Shown here in pieces: positions 52,118 through 60,449 of a stretch of 64,000 bases of DNA (position 1 is the stretch's first letter; every line of letters begins with the position of its first letter). Origin of the DNA: Haloarcula litorea (lineage in GTDB: Archaea > Halobacteriota > Halobacteria > Halobacteriales > Haloarculaceae); assembly GCF_029338195.1 (NCBI RefSeq), contig NZ_CP119779.1, positions 620,001-684,000 on the forward strand, in the 5' to 3' direction. The notes beneath the pieces are model-generated. The model did not search any database and was not told the DNA's origin. It saw only the letters and a list, made by a program, of their open reading frames with translations. The position numbers were made by a program, and so were the translations under genes.

Positions 52118-52663
52118 TCACCGCTCGAACAGCGCGTAGTACATCACGCCGACTGCGGAGCGGCCGTCCCGCAGGTCGCCCGACCGGACCGCGTCGAGCA
52201 GGTCCTCGAAGGACGTGGTGGTGACGCTGATGGACTCGTCGAAGTCGAGGTCCTGCCCCCCGTTCCGGGTACACCCCTCCGCGAGGAAGTAGTGGAACGT
52301 CGAGTCGGCGTAGCCGTTGGCCGGTTCGGCCGTGTAGAGGTGTGTGACGGTGTCGGCCTCGTAGCCCGTCTCCTCGCGGAGTTCCCGGTCGACGGCGGCC
52401 CGCGGCGCGGGGTCGCCGGCCTCGACGGAGCCCGCGGGGAGCGCGCGGTTGACCCGCTTGACCGCCTGTCGCCACTCCTCGATGACGACCACGTCGCCGT
52501 CGCCGGTCAGCGGGAGGACGACGACGCTGTCGCCCTCACGGAGGAAGTCGAAGTCCGTCTCGGTGCCGTCGGGCAGGCGGACGTCCTCGTGGACGACGTC
52601 GAACCCCGGACAGGTGTAGGCGGTGTCGGCCGCGAGGGTCTCCCACGCGAGTTCGTCGGACAT
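52118..52663 (-). CDS. Nudix hydrolase, ADP-ribose pyrophosphatase-like
   Basis: 181 residues. The Nudix box is GSVEAGDPAPRAAVDRELREETGY (about 90-113): the REL-x-EE-x-G-Y half is perfect, but the first half has Asp where Glu is usual and one extra residue. The preceding VVVIEEWRQAVKRVNRALPAG is typical for ADP-ribose pyrophosphatases, as is the later SVEDLL-like SFEDLLDAV. It probably hydrolyses ADP-ribose or other nucleoside diphosphate derivatives. ATG at 52661-52663. Confidence 0.85.
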   Translation of the reverse strand: MSDELAWETLAADTAYTCPGFDVVHEDVRLPDGTETDFDFLREGDSVVVLPLTGDGDVVVIEEWRQAVKRVNRALPAGSVEAGDPAPRAAVDRELREETGYEADTVTHLYTAEPANGYADSTFHYFLAEGCTRNGGQDLDFDESISVTTTSFEDLLDAVRSGDLRDGRSAVGVMYYALFER

Positions 52664-52746
52664 ACGCACCCTGGGGTCGGCGGCGGCATACCGGTGACGG
52701 TGCAGGCACAAGACGTACCAGGCTCGGCGGCGAACTCCCGTCCCCG

Positions 52747-52872
52747 ATGCGCGTCTCCACCATCGTCATCCTGTTCGGCGCGGCGCTGTTCGTCCTCCCG
52801 ATCCCCGGCACGTTCGTCGCCGGTGCACTGGTCCTCCTGGCGGGCGCGGCCGCCCGCTGGCTCGGCTCGTGA
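52747..52872 (+). CDS. Very small two-helix membrane protein (41 aa)
   Basis: A 41-codon gene: MRVSTIVILFGAALFVLPIP then GTFVAGALVLLAGAAARWLGS. It is almost wholly hydrophobic with a central Pro-x-Pro-Gly turn, the pattern of small haloarchaeal membrane hairpins. It lies alone in the 300 bp between a Nudix gene and a lipoprotein gene. Its shortness lowers certainty, but start, helix-turn-helix hydrophobicity and stop are all sensible. Confidence 0.6.
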   Translation: MRVSTIVILFGAALFVLPIPGTFVAGALVLLAGAAARWLGS

Positions 52873-52960
52873 CCCGCCGGTCGGGAGTCCCCGGACACCC
52901 CATCGCAACGGCGCTGCCGGCCGCCGCGACCCCGCGGGACCGCCGAGCCGGCCGTCCGAC

Positions 52961-55111
52961 CTAGAGTTTCTCCATCTCGCGGCCCTGTTCGGTGCGGCGC
53001 TGTGCCTGCTCCAGCCGGTTCCGGGCCGCGGCGGTCAGCGGGTCGCCGAGCGCGTCGCTCGCCCGCTCGATGAGCGTCGCGATCCGCCGGAGGCGATCCG
53101 CGACGGTCGCGAGCTGCTGGTCGGCCCCCGCGGCGTCGCCGGCGCGCGCCCGCTCGGCGGCGCGCTCGGCCGCGTCGACGACGGCCCCGAGCGCCTGCGA
53201 GAGTCCCCTGACGGCGTTGGCCCGCCCCCGCAGCCCCTCGGCGGCGTCGAGGAACGCCGCGACGTCGGTCTGGGTCTCGCGGGCGACGGCGACGAGAAAC
53301 GTCGCGATGGAGGCCTTCCCCGTCGAGGGGTCGTCGATGCGGACCGCCCCGTCGGCGGCCGGGTCCGGGTTCACGCGGTAGGCCCCGACCGCGTCGTCGC
53401 TGTCCCGGACCGCGGTCGTGTACGCGCCGCCGTCGTGGACGTACAGCGTCTCGCTGTCGGCCGGCGGCACCTCGTACAGTCGGCCCCCGAAGTCGTCCTC
53501 GACGGCCAGCCCGGTGAGGTCGCTGTCGGCCGCGCCCGCCTCGACGGTGAGCTTCCGGGCGCGCTCGTTGGCCACGAGCGGGACCCGCCCGTCGACGCCG
53601 GCCAGCGTCCGGCCGCCGCCGGCCGTGCCGCTGTCGCCGGCCGTCCCGCCCTCGGTCGCGGTCCCGTCGCCGGTGGCCGTCTCCGGGCCGCTCTCGTCGC
53701 CCACTCGGACGGTCTCGCTGTAGGGCGCGGTTCCGGCGCGGTTGACCGTCAGCCGGTGGTCGCCGGCGGGCACGTCCCGGACGGCGGCGACGCCCCGGAA
53801 CGTCGGGACGGCCTCGGGGTCGCTCTCCAGCAGCGCGACGCCCTCGACGCCGGACTGTTCGGTCGTGACGCCCGCGTCCTCGGGCGCTGCCGGATCGGGC
53901 ACCGTCTCGGCGAGGCTCGCGACGACGGTGTTGACCTCCGGCGGGGCGGCGATGGCGTCGTAGCTGTCCGCCAGCGCCGCCCGGTGGTTCGGTTCCGTGA
54001 TGTCGGCCGCGGGGTTGTCGTAGCGGGACTGGTTCCACGGCGCACCGGTGGTCGTGATGTGGCTCGCGACGGCGTCCTCGGCCGCCTCCGGGACGGCGAA
54101 CTCGAAGCTCAGCTGCGGCCCGGTGAAGTCCGCGATGTCCTCGATCTCTGCGGTCGGGACCAGGTCGTACTCGATGTCGGCCTCCGCGCCGCCCTCGCGG
54201 TCGGCGTGCTGGAACACGAGCCCGTTCTCCCGGGTCGGCAGCGCGGACGGCGGCGACGACAGCGCGTCGAACGACCGCACCGTCAGCTCGGGCGGGACGA
54301 GGTCCGACCGCTCGACCGCCGGGAGCCGGTCGTGCTCGTAGAGTGGCTCGCCCTCGTACTCCGGGATCACGTAGGGCAGCGCCGCCCCCTCGTCGCGCGG
54401 CAGGCCGTAGGCGAACGGGATCGTCGCCACGTCCGCCAGCGTCTCGATCGGGTTGTTGGTGATGTCGGCGAGCAGGTCGCCCTCGGCCAGCCGCGTGAAC
54501 TGGTCCGGGATCTCGTTGATCGACAGCGCGCTGGAGTGTGACCCCAGTTCCGAGAGGATGCGCGGCGTCCGCTCGGGGTCCGGGTCGAGGAACTCGTTGT
54601 TGGGGACCTTCCGGGAGTGCGAGCTGGCGACGTGGAGCCGTGGCTCGCCGGTCTCCGTGTCGACGAAGACGTGCAGCACCTCCCAGTCGTGCCAGTGGAA
54701 GTTCGTCGTGAACTGGTCGAACGCCGAGTAGAACCAGAACTGGACGACCGACAGCGGGGAGTCCTCGTAGGCGAGCGCCCGGTAGAACACCGTCGGCTCG
54801 GGGGGCTGGTCGCCCGAGAACCGCTCGTGGTAGCCGTTCAGCGCGTCGAACCCGTCGACGATCGTCTCGCCGTCCCGCTGGCTGGTGTAGGGTCGGGGGT
54901 CCGTCGGGAACCACCGCTCGGCGGTGTCGAAGTACAGCGTCGGCGCGAACCGCTCGGCCAGTTCGCGGGCCCGTCCGTCGTCGACCGGTGTGGCCGTCCC
55001 GTCGCCCTCGCTGGCGTCGCTCCCCAGGATCGAACAGCCCGCCACGCTGGCCGCGCCGGCCCCGGCCAGTGCCCCGAGCACCGCTCGCCGGTCGAGTGGC
55101 TCGTCGGTCAT
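52961..55111 (-). CDS. Large Tat lipoprotein with HDWE-containing domain, function unknown
   Basis: 716 residues. The Tat/lipobox start is DRRAVLGALAGAGAASVAGC (Cys at about 26). Residues 48-330 contain RFAPTLYFDTAERWFPTD, FWFYSAFDQFTT and FHWHDWEVLHVFVDTETG; the HDWE motif in this setting resembles the Vps62 and NPP1-like folds. Residues 420-610 are beta-rich with a Thr/Gly linker, and residues 620-716 are a helical bundle (AERAAERARAGDAAGADQQLA). No catalytic function can be assigned. Surface anchored. Unrecognised beyond this; likely haloarchaea-specific. Confidence 0.75.
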   Translation of the reverse strand: MTDEPLDRRAVLGALAGAGAASVAGCSILGSDASEGDGTATPVDDGRARELAERFAPTLYFDTAERWFPTDPRPYTSQRDGETIVDGFDALNGYHERFSGDQPPEPTVFYRALAYEDSPLSVVQFWFYSAFDQFTTNFHWHDWEVLHVFVDTETGEPRLHVASSHSRKVPNNEFLDPDPERTPRILSELGSHSSALSINEIPDQFTRLAEGDLLADITNNPIETLADVATIPFAYGLPRDEGAALPYVIPEYEGEPLYEHDRLPAVERSDLVPPELTVRSFDALSSPPSALPTRENGLVFQHADREGGAEADIEYDLVPTAEIEDIADFTGPQLSFEFAVPEAAEDAVASHITTTGAPWNQSRYDNPAADITEPNHRAALADSYDAIAAPPEVNTVVASLAETVPDPAAPEDAGVTTEQSGVEGVALLESDPEAVPTFRGVAAVRDVPAGDHRLTVNRAGTAPYSETVRVGDESGPETATGDGTATEGGTAGDSGTAGGGRTLAGVDGRVPLVANERARKLTVEAGAADSDLTGLAVEDDFGGRLYEVPPADSETLYVHDGGAYTTAVRDSDDAVGAYRVNPDPAADGAVRIDDPSTGKASIATFLVAVARETQTDVAAFLDAAEGLRGRANAVRGLSQALGAVVDAAERAAERARAGDAAGADQQLATVADRLRRIATLIERASDALGDPLTAAARNRLEQAQRRTEQGREMEKL

Positions 55112-55200
55112 CGCCGCTCAGCCTCCACCGCCGCGGTCGTCCCGGTCCATCGAGGTCATACCCCGATGGTGTGTGGCCCGGGAGAAATGTCTTCGGGCGG

Positions 55201-55821
55201 CTACGGGCACGACTCCTCCGACGCGTCGCCCGTCCTGAACCCGTCGGTGTCGAGGTAGCTGTGGGCCACGGTGATGGCGTGGTCGGCGTGGAGCGCGCGC
55301 GGCCCCAGCGAGAGGCGACGGTCGGCGGCGTCGGCGAGCAGGTCGGTCTCCGCCGCGGTGAAGTCGTGGTGGTCCGAGAGGACGAACACCGGATCGGCAG
55401 GCGGGTCGACGGCGGTGGCCGGGTCGCCGTCCTCGTGGAGTTGGACGACGGTCCCCTCGCGCGCGACGGCGTCGAGCGTGCCCGCGAATCCCCGCCGGGT
55501 GAGCGAGACGCCGGGCGACGTCTCGACGGGGACGTGGCCGATCGCCTCCGCCCGCTCGGCGAGCGCGTTCCGGATCAGCGCGGCCGTCGACCGCTCGTCC
55601 GGGTTCAGCCGACGGAGGTCGCTCCCCTCGAAGGTGACCGTGTACTCGTCGGCCAGGACGAGGTGACACCGCACGTCCTCGCGGATCGCGTGGCTCAGGA
55701 AGAAGGCGCTGTTGACACACCGGCAGAGCACGTCGAGTCGGCCCGCGCCGCCCGCGAGGTCGTCCAGCGAGAACTCGTCGGTGGTGGGGGCGTCGTGGCC
55801 GACGACGACGAACTGGCGCAT
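55201..55821 (-). CDS. trmY: tRNA (pseudouridine(54)-N1)-methyltransferase TrmY
   Basis: 206 residues, SPOUT-class. It begins [44 protein letters not shown], matches the family through [20 protein letters not shown], and ends with [18 protein letters not shown] and [22 protein letters not shown], the knotted SAM site. It methylates pseudouridine-54 in the T loop of archaeal tRNAs. ATG at 55819-55821. The IS6 element has inserted about 40-50 bp upstream of this start. Confidence 0.95.
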   Translation of the reverse strand: MRQFVVVGHDAPTTDEFSLDDLAGGAGRLDVLCRCVNSAFFLSHAIREDVRCHLVLADEYTVTFEGSDLRRLNPDERSTAALIRNALAERAEAIGHVPVETSPGVSLTRRGFAGTLDAVAREGTVVQLHEDGDPATAVDPPADPVFVLSDHHDFTAAETDLLADAADRRLSLGPRALHADHAITVAHSYLDTDGFRTGDASEESCP

Positions 55822-55859
55822 ACGAGCAAGAGCGGGGTCCCGTACTTATGTGCGTCGGC

Positions 55860-55869
55860 GCTCCCGCGG
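55860..55869 (+). repeat. Target site duplication, left copy
   Basis: GCTCCCGCGG immediately before the left end of the insertion element; the same ten bases follow the right end at 56561-56570. IS6 elements make 8-base duplications, so two of the ten matching bases may be chance or a part of the terminal repeat. Confidence 0.7.
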
Positions 55870-56560
55870 CGTCGTGTTAAGATAAGGATGAGGCGGTCGG
55901 TGTTTCGAATGTTCTATGCCCGAAATCGACCGCCTCACCGGTGATAGCGACTGGATCGATTTGGATTTTATGGAGCGAGAGCGGACACCGGAGGGGATCG
56001 TTGAAGTGGGTATTCAGTTGCATCTGGCTGGTCTATCGCTTTCGAATACCAAACAGTATCTTGAGAGGTTGGGTGTCAAACGCAGTCGAACGGCGATCCA
56101 CAACTGGGTGCAGAAGGCTGATCTACAGCCAACCGGCACGAGATCGTCGAATTACATCGCGGTCGATGAGACTGTAATTCAGCTCGGAACCGAGCGCTAC
56201 TGGCTGTACGCCGCTGTCGATCCCAAGACCAACGAGTTCCTCCACGTACGGCTGTTTCCAACGACAAACTCAGGTCTAACACACGTGTTTCTGCGTGAAC
56301 TCCGCGAGAAACACGCCATCGACGATGCGGTGTTTCTCATCGATGACGCCGACCATCTCCAAGCTGCACTGTCGCGGTTTGGACTCCGATTTCATATTCG
56401 TCGCCACGGAAATCGGAATAGCGTCGAACGTGTCTTTCGTGAGGTAAAACGACGAACATCCTCGTTCTCAAATACGTTTAGCAACGTCGAGCCGGCGACA
56501 GCAGAATCTTGGCTCGAAGCATTCGCCGTCTGGTGGAACCGATGCCAAAGTTAACACGAC
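55870..56560 (+). mobile_element. IS6-family insertion sequence (about 691 bp)
   Basis: A compact element with terminal inverted repeats (left CGTCGTGTTAA..., right end ...TTAACACGAC), a single transposase gene filling almost the entire length, and a 10 bp direct repeat at both sides. Its base composition is clearly lower in GC than the surrounding sequence. Size and layout match the haloarchaeal ISH14/ISH15-type IS6 elements. It seems intact. No second copy is in the window, so it is not part of a composite transposon here. Confidence 0.88.
55916..56554 (+). CDS. IS6-family DDE transposase
   Basis: 212 residues. Helix-turn-helix region GLSLSNTKQYLERLGVKRSRTAIHNWVQ (about 39-66), then the DDE catalytic core: Asp in IAVDETVIQL (about 83), Asp in AVFLIDDADHLQ (about 143), and Glu in NSVERVFREVKRRTS (about 176). 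Length is normal for haloarchaeal members. The TAA stop is formed inside the right inverted repeat. The gene uses many AT-ending codons, unlike neighbours, which suggests recent arrival. Confidence 0.93.
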   Translation: MPEIDRLTGDSDWIDLDFMERERTPEGIVEVGIQLHLAGLSLSNTKQYLERLGVKRSRTAIHNWVQKADLQPTGTRSSNYIAVDETVIQLGTERYWLYAAVDPKTNEFLHVRLFPTTNSGLTHVFLRELREKHAIDDAVFLIDDADHLQAALSRFGLRFHIRRHGNRNSVERVFREVKRRTSSFSNTFSNVEPATAESWLEAFAVWWNRCQS

Positions 56561-56570
56561 GCTCCCGCGG
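56561..56570 (+). repeat. Target site duplication, right copy
   Basis: Direct repeat of GCTCCCGCGG, identical to 55860-55869, directly after the right end of the IS6 element. Confidence 0.7.
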
Positions 56571-56599
56571 GGCGCTCAAACGTCGATTGAAGCTACCGC

Positions 56600-56763
56600 A
56601 ACGACTCTTTCCCTCCCCCTCCCACACTCAGGCGGGCATCAGGTCCCCGCTGACCTGACCGCCCTCCACAAGACGCAGGCGACGCGAAGCGACAGCCAGT
56701 TCTCAGCGCCATGGGTAGGCCGGGCTGTCCGCCTGCGTGCTCTCCACGACGTGCCGTCGTTTT
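56600..56763 (+). ncRNA. Candidate structured RNA (two strong hairpins plus terminator-like hairpin)
   Basis: No protein I can support occupies this stretch. Hairpin 1: GGCGG...TCAGGTC (56631-56645) pairs with GACCTGA-CCGCC (56652-56663) around a 6-base loop with a 3-base bulge. Hairpin 2: CGCAGGCG (56674-56681) pairs with CGCCTGCG (56730-56737) and GACAGCC (56691-56697) pairs with GGCTGTC (56723-56729). Hairpin 3: ACGAC (56746-56750) pairs with GTCGT (56756-56760) and is followed by TTT. The order structure-structure-terminator suggests a plus-strand small RNA; an alternative is a remnant of a mobile-element end. Family unknown; ends are approximate. Confidence 0.35.
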
Positions 56764-56846
56764 GCCGGCGTGAGACGGGCTCGGCACCAGCGTCGCGTTT
56801 GTTTCTATCGGTAGCTACTAAGACCTACGTTGAACCCTACAGAAAG

Positions 56847-56857
56847 CATATATATAC
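56847..56857 (+). promoter_or_regulatory. Strong TATA box of the S-layer gene
   Basis: CATATATATAC preceded by the purine-rich AGAAAG (BRE-like). Transcription should start about 25 bases later (near 56880), which implies an unusually long leader of about 185 bases before the ATG at 57066, as is known for haloarchaeal cell-surface glycoprotein genes. Confidence 0.75.
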
Positions 56858-56968
56858 CCCGCGGCTACGACGAGGTGTACCCCTGCCCAAGGTGCCAGCA
56901 ACGAGTACGCTGGAGCCAGTCCCCGTGCAGGCGTGGTCCCTGCTCCCCTCCACACGGACCAGGTCGAC

Positions 56969-56985
56969 ACCGGCGTCACGCCGGT
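56969..56985 (+). other. Palindromic hairpin in the S-layer mRNA leader
   Basis: ACCGGCGT-C-ACGCCGGT is a perfect inverted repeat (8-base arms, one-base centre) about 80 bases before the start codon. With so small a loop it may form fewer pairs in RNA, or mark a DNA-binding site. Confidence 0.4.
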
Positions 56986-57065
56986 CAGGCAGCTGCGAGC
57001 CCCTCCACGCAGTCACGGTGGCCGTCTCCCGCTGAAAGTCGCTGGTGCCGTCCCCGATACAAACT

Positions 57066-60000
57066 ATGACAGAGACAAGCGACAAAATCCGCAGCCTGTT
57101 CCTGACAGCGCTGATGGTCTGCTCCGTCGTCGGAGGGACCGTCGCGTTCGCCGGGAGTGCCGCTGCGGCGACCGGCGTCGGGAACGTCTCCGTTTCCGAC
57201 ACGCCGGTGAGCGAAGACAGTACAGTCACGCACAGCAACGTCCAGTTCGACCTCGAAGGGCTGAACGGCGACAGCAGCGACCAGTCCGTCGAGGTCACGC
57301 TCTACCTGACGGAGGGCGAGATCCAGGGCGTGAGCACGGTGAACGGCAACCCCGTGAGCGCCTCGAACCAGAACGTCCAGAACGGTAACCTGACGTTCAC
57401 CCTCCAGGGCGACGAGGGGACCGGTTACGAGAACACCATCACCCTCGGTGACCTCGACGTCGCCTACCCGGCGGTCGAGGGAGACACCTCGACGGAGCTC
57501 CGCGTCGACGTCGACGACACCGGTGGCGACGACCTCGACACCGAGGTTTCCTCCTACACCATCGAGGAGTCCGGGGCCAGCCAGGCGGGCGCTCCGGACG
57601 TCCGGAAGGCGACCCACTACGTCGACTCCACCGAGGGCGCGATCGTCGAGATCGCGTTCACCGAGAGCGTGAACGCCGACGATCCGTCCATCGAGGTCCT
57701 TGACGAGGACGGCAACGTCGTCCTCGACGAGGGCGACATCGACAGTAGCGCCACGAATCTCGACAACGGCCGGCTCGTGCTCGGCGCGAGCGGGACCATC
57801 AACGACGTCGAGAACGTGACCGTCTCCGGCTACGAGGACGACGCCGGGAACGCCCTCGACGAGACGACCGTCGACGTCACCTTCGCCCCGACGACCGTCG
57901 ACACCCGCAACGACGGGGCAGACGGCGTCAACGACGAGGCCTTCCAGGGCGCGTTCGTCGCGCTCGAGGGCCAGCAGGGCGACGAGTTCCAGATCGAGGG
58001 ACTCGAGGACGGGAACAGCGACGTCGACATCACCCGTGCGACCGGCTTCGGGAGTCAGATCTACGCGCTCGACACCGACGCCCTGGACGCCGGCGACTAC
58101 GACATCGAGAACACGGACGCCGGGACCAACCGGACCCTCCGGCTCAACGACCTCGGCCTGAGCGTCGACCCCGACGAGGAGACGTTCCAGACCGACGAGA
58201 ACGTCACCGCGACCGTCGAGTCCGACGCCATCGACCGGCCCGTCGACCTCGATCTCGTCGACGAGGACGGCGAGGTCGTCGAGGAGGTCGAGGTGTCGAT
58301 CGACGCCGACGGGAACGTCGAGGCCGACCTCGGACAGGCCGAGGCCGGCAACTACACGATCACCGTCGAGGACGTCAACACCGGCGTCAACACGACCTCC
58401 GACGAGTTCAGCGTCGTCGAGGCCGGCGACGCGTCCGTCTCGTTCCGCGACAGCGTCTACACGGAAGAGGTCGGCGACGTGGCGGAGATCGTCGTCGAGC
58501 TGGAGAACACCGACACCGCGACGATCCAGGTCGGTGACTACACCAACGACAACTACAACATCACCGCGGAGATCGAGGACGGCGACGGCGACGGCCGGGT
58601 CACCGTCCAGTTCAACAGCTACACCGCCGGCGTCCCCAACAGCGGTGGTTCGGACGCGCCGAGCACGACCGTGCTGACCGTCGCCGACAGCGACGACGAG
58701 ATCAGGAACGTCTCGCAGGGCGGGACCTTCACGGGTGCGAACGACCCGCTCGGTGACAACGTCCTCGAGGACAGCGACTACGACGTCCTCCTCGAACAGG
58801 GCGACAAGGACGCCTCCGTCGTCGAGTCCGAGGAGGCCGTCGCGACGCTGAACCTCCGGGAACGGTCGACCGAGGCCGCGCGGGTCTGGACGGCACCCGA
58901 GAACGACCTCGACGACCTCGACGAGGCGAACGCCTCCGAGGTCTACGGCTACATCGCGTCCGACGAACTCACCCAGACCTCGACGGTCGCACAGAGCGAC
59001 GCGGTCGTGGTCGAGGTCGAGGCGTCCGGACTCGAGGGCGTCCTGGCGGCCACCGGCGCGGACACCACGCCGGCGTACCTGTCCCGGTCCGGAGCCACGT
59101 ACCCGTTCTCGCTGACCGTCGAGCAGGTCGAGGACGAGGCGAACGCCGTCTCCAGCGGCATCAACGTCGACGCGCTCGACGACAACGACGTCTCGGTCGT
59201 CTACGACGACGCCAACGAGACGCACTTCGTGGTCCTCGACAGCGACGCGGTCACCGAGGAGTTCGACCACGAGAGCGGTGACGAGTACGTCGCCAACTTC
59301 ACGGTCTACGACGACTCCGAACTCAGCGAGGACAACGTCACGGTCAACGACACGTTCGGTGTCGAGGACCGCGACGCGACGCTGAACGGCGGCAACGACG
59401 TCACCGTCTCCGCGGCGGACAACCAGACCATCTCGGGCACGACCAACCTCGCGCCCGGGAGCGAGGTCACCGTCCGCGTCGAGGACGACGAGGACGACAC
59501 GGCGTTCCTCAAGCAGCCGACCGCGATCGTCCAGCCCGACGGGACGTTCGTGGCGTCGACGTCGTTCACTGACGTCAGTCTGGGGACGAACTTCACCGCA
59601 CAGACCCGGATCAGCGCGAACGACGTCGGCGACGCCATCGATGGCCGGGTCGTCCAGGGACCCGTCGCCTCGGTGATCGTCACCGACCAGGAGTCCGACG
59701 GTGAGACCGTGACGGTCGACAGCGTCACCCTCTCGGAGGGTGGCTTCGTCGCGATCCACCTGAACAACGCCAGCGGCGACGTGATCGGTGCCTCGGAGTA
59801 CCTCGAGTCCGGGACCCACGAGGACGTCGAGATCACGCTGGACAGCACTCGGAGCGAGGACTTCACCGCGGTGGCGATGCCGCACCTCGACACCGACGGC
59901 GACGAGACCTACGACTTCCCGGACAACGACGGTCCGTACACGGCTAACGGCTCGGCGGTCACGGACGACGCGGCGATCACCGTCATCGACGACACGACGG

Positions 60001-60227
60001 AGACGACGGAGCCGCCGACCACCGAACCGACGACGGAGCCGCCGACCACCGAACCGACGACGGAGCCGCCGACCACCGAACCGACGACGGAGCCGCCGAC
60101 CACCGAACCGACGACGGAGCCGCCGACCACCGAACCGACCGACGCGAGCGGCCCCGGCTTCACGGCCGTCCTCGCGCTGGTCGCACTGCTGGCGGCTGCG
60201 CTGCTCGCGGCTCGGCGGAACGACTGA
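57066..60227 (+). CDS. csg: Cell-surface (S-layer) glycoprotein with PGF-CTERM anchor
   Basis: 1053 residues. A Sec signal peptide (DKIRSLFLTALMVCSVVGG to about residue 34, cleaved near AGSAAAAT) is typical of haloarchaeal S-layer proteins. The mature protein is very acidic and beta-rich, Thr/Asp-rich, with many N-x-S/T sites (for example NVS near the start, NYT, NTT, NDT, NET), so N-glycosylation is likely. Five TTEPPTTEP repeats form an O-glycosylation-type spacer, followed by SGPGFTAVLALVALLAAALLAARRND, the PGF-CTERM tripartite signal processed by archaeosortase ArtA and replaced by a lipid. Strong TATA and long leader imply very high expression. Confidence 0.93.
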   Translation: MTETSDKIRSLFLTALMVCSVVGGTVAFAGSAAAATGVGNVSVSDTPVSEDSTVTHSNVQFDLEGLNGDSSDQSVEVTLYLTEGEIQGVSTVNGNPVSASNQNVQNGNLTFTLQGDEGTGYENTITLGDLDVAYPAVEGDTSTELRVDVDDTGGDDLDTEVSSYTIEESGASQAGAPDVRKATHYVDSTEGAIVEIAFTESVNADDPSIEVLDEDGNVVLDEGDIDSSATNLDNGRLVLGASGTINDVENVTVSGYEDDAGNALDETTVDVTFAPTTVDTRNDGADGVNDEAFQGAFVALEGQQGDEFQIEGLEDGNSDVDITRATGFGSQIYALDTDALDAGDYDIENTDAGTNRTLRLNDLGLSVDPDEETFQTDENVTATVESDAIDRPVDLDLVDEDGEVVEEVEVSIDADGNVEADLGQAEAGNYTITVEDVNTGVNTTSDEFSVVEAGDASVSFRDSVYTEEVGDVAEIVVELENTDTATIQVGDYTNDNYNITAEIEDGDGDGRVTVQFNSYTAGVPNSGGSDAPSTTVLTVADSDDEIRNVSQGGTFTGANDPLGDNVLEDSDYDVLLEQGDKDASVVESEEAVATLNLRERSTEAARVWTAPENDLDDLDEANASEVYGYIASDELTQTSTVAQSDAVVVEVEASGLEGVLAATGADTTPAYLSRSGATYPFSLTVEQVEDEANAVSSGINVDALDDNDVSVVYDDANETHFVVLDSDAVTEEFDHESGDEYVANFTVYDDSELSEDNVTVNDTFGVEDRDATLNGGNDVTVSAADNQTISGTTNLAPGSEVTVRVEDDEDDTAFLKQPTAIVQPDGTFVASTSFTDVSLGTNFTAQTRISANDVGDAIDGRVVQGPVASVIVTDQESDGETVTVDSVTLSEGGFVAIHLNNASGDVIGASEYLESGTHEDVEITLDSTRSEDFTAVAMPHLDTDGDETYDFPDNDGPYTANGSAVTDDAAITVIDDTTETTEPPTTEPTTEPPTTEPTTEPPTTEPTTEPPTTEPTTEPPTTEPTDASGPGFTAVLALVALLAAALLAARRND
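60003..60137 (+). repeat. Five in-frame 27-bp tandem repeats coding the Thr-rich stalk
   Basis: The unit encodes TTEPPTTEP and is repeated five times nearly identically, just before the C-terminal membrane segment of the S-layer protein. Such slippage-prone repeats allow stalk length to vary between strains. Confidence 0.85.
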
Positions 60228-60254
60228 CGGGCACGTCCCGTTCCCGACGACGAA

Positions 60255-60261
60255 TTTTTTT
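60255..60261 (+). terminator. T-run terminator of the S-layer gene
   Basis: Seven T residues in GAATTTTTTTCG, 28 bases after the S-layer stop, in otherwise GC-rich sequence; archaeal termination commonly uses such T-tracts. Confidence 0.6.
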
Positions 60262-60449
60262 CGACGGCGCGCACCGGCAGTCACTGGTGAGCCCAGCGAC
60301 GACCGGTCGGAGTCGTCACACCGGGTCGTCGGACGCACCGTGGCTGGGAGGCCCGGCCGGTAGCCGACGCGGTCCGAGAGATCGGCCGCGTGGTGAGTCG
60401 GACCCGGCGTCGGCCGCGTGACGGAACGCCGCGACGGGACGCGAGGACC

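Noticed and set aside
55870-56560. Composite transposon or genomic island boundary
   Set aside because: Only one IS copy is present and flanking genes are housekeeping with normal GC.
56593-56787. 64-codon minus-strand frame in the structured segment (MPSPSHAGKTTARRG...)
   Set aside because: No domain, no coding-like acidity, and it overlaps stems that explain the sequence better; I could not exclude a remnant of a mobile-element gene.
56830-57069. 79-codon frame with a CPRC motif spanning the S-layer TATA box and leader
   Set aside because: Its start lies upstream of the TATA box and it ends at the S-layer start codon; the CPRC resemblance to a zinc ribbon is likely chance.
60003-60137. 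Possible CRISPR-like repeats
   Set aside because: Units are contiguous, in frame and without spacers; they encode the S-layer stalk.
56985-60338. Open frame of about 1100 codons antisense to the S-layer gene
   Set aside because: It mirrors the Asp/Val-rich coding pattern of the S-layer gene in reverse (Val/Asp/Arg repeats) and has no domain.
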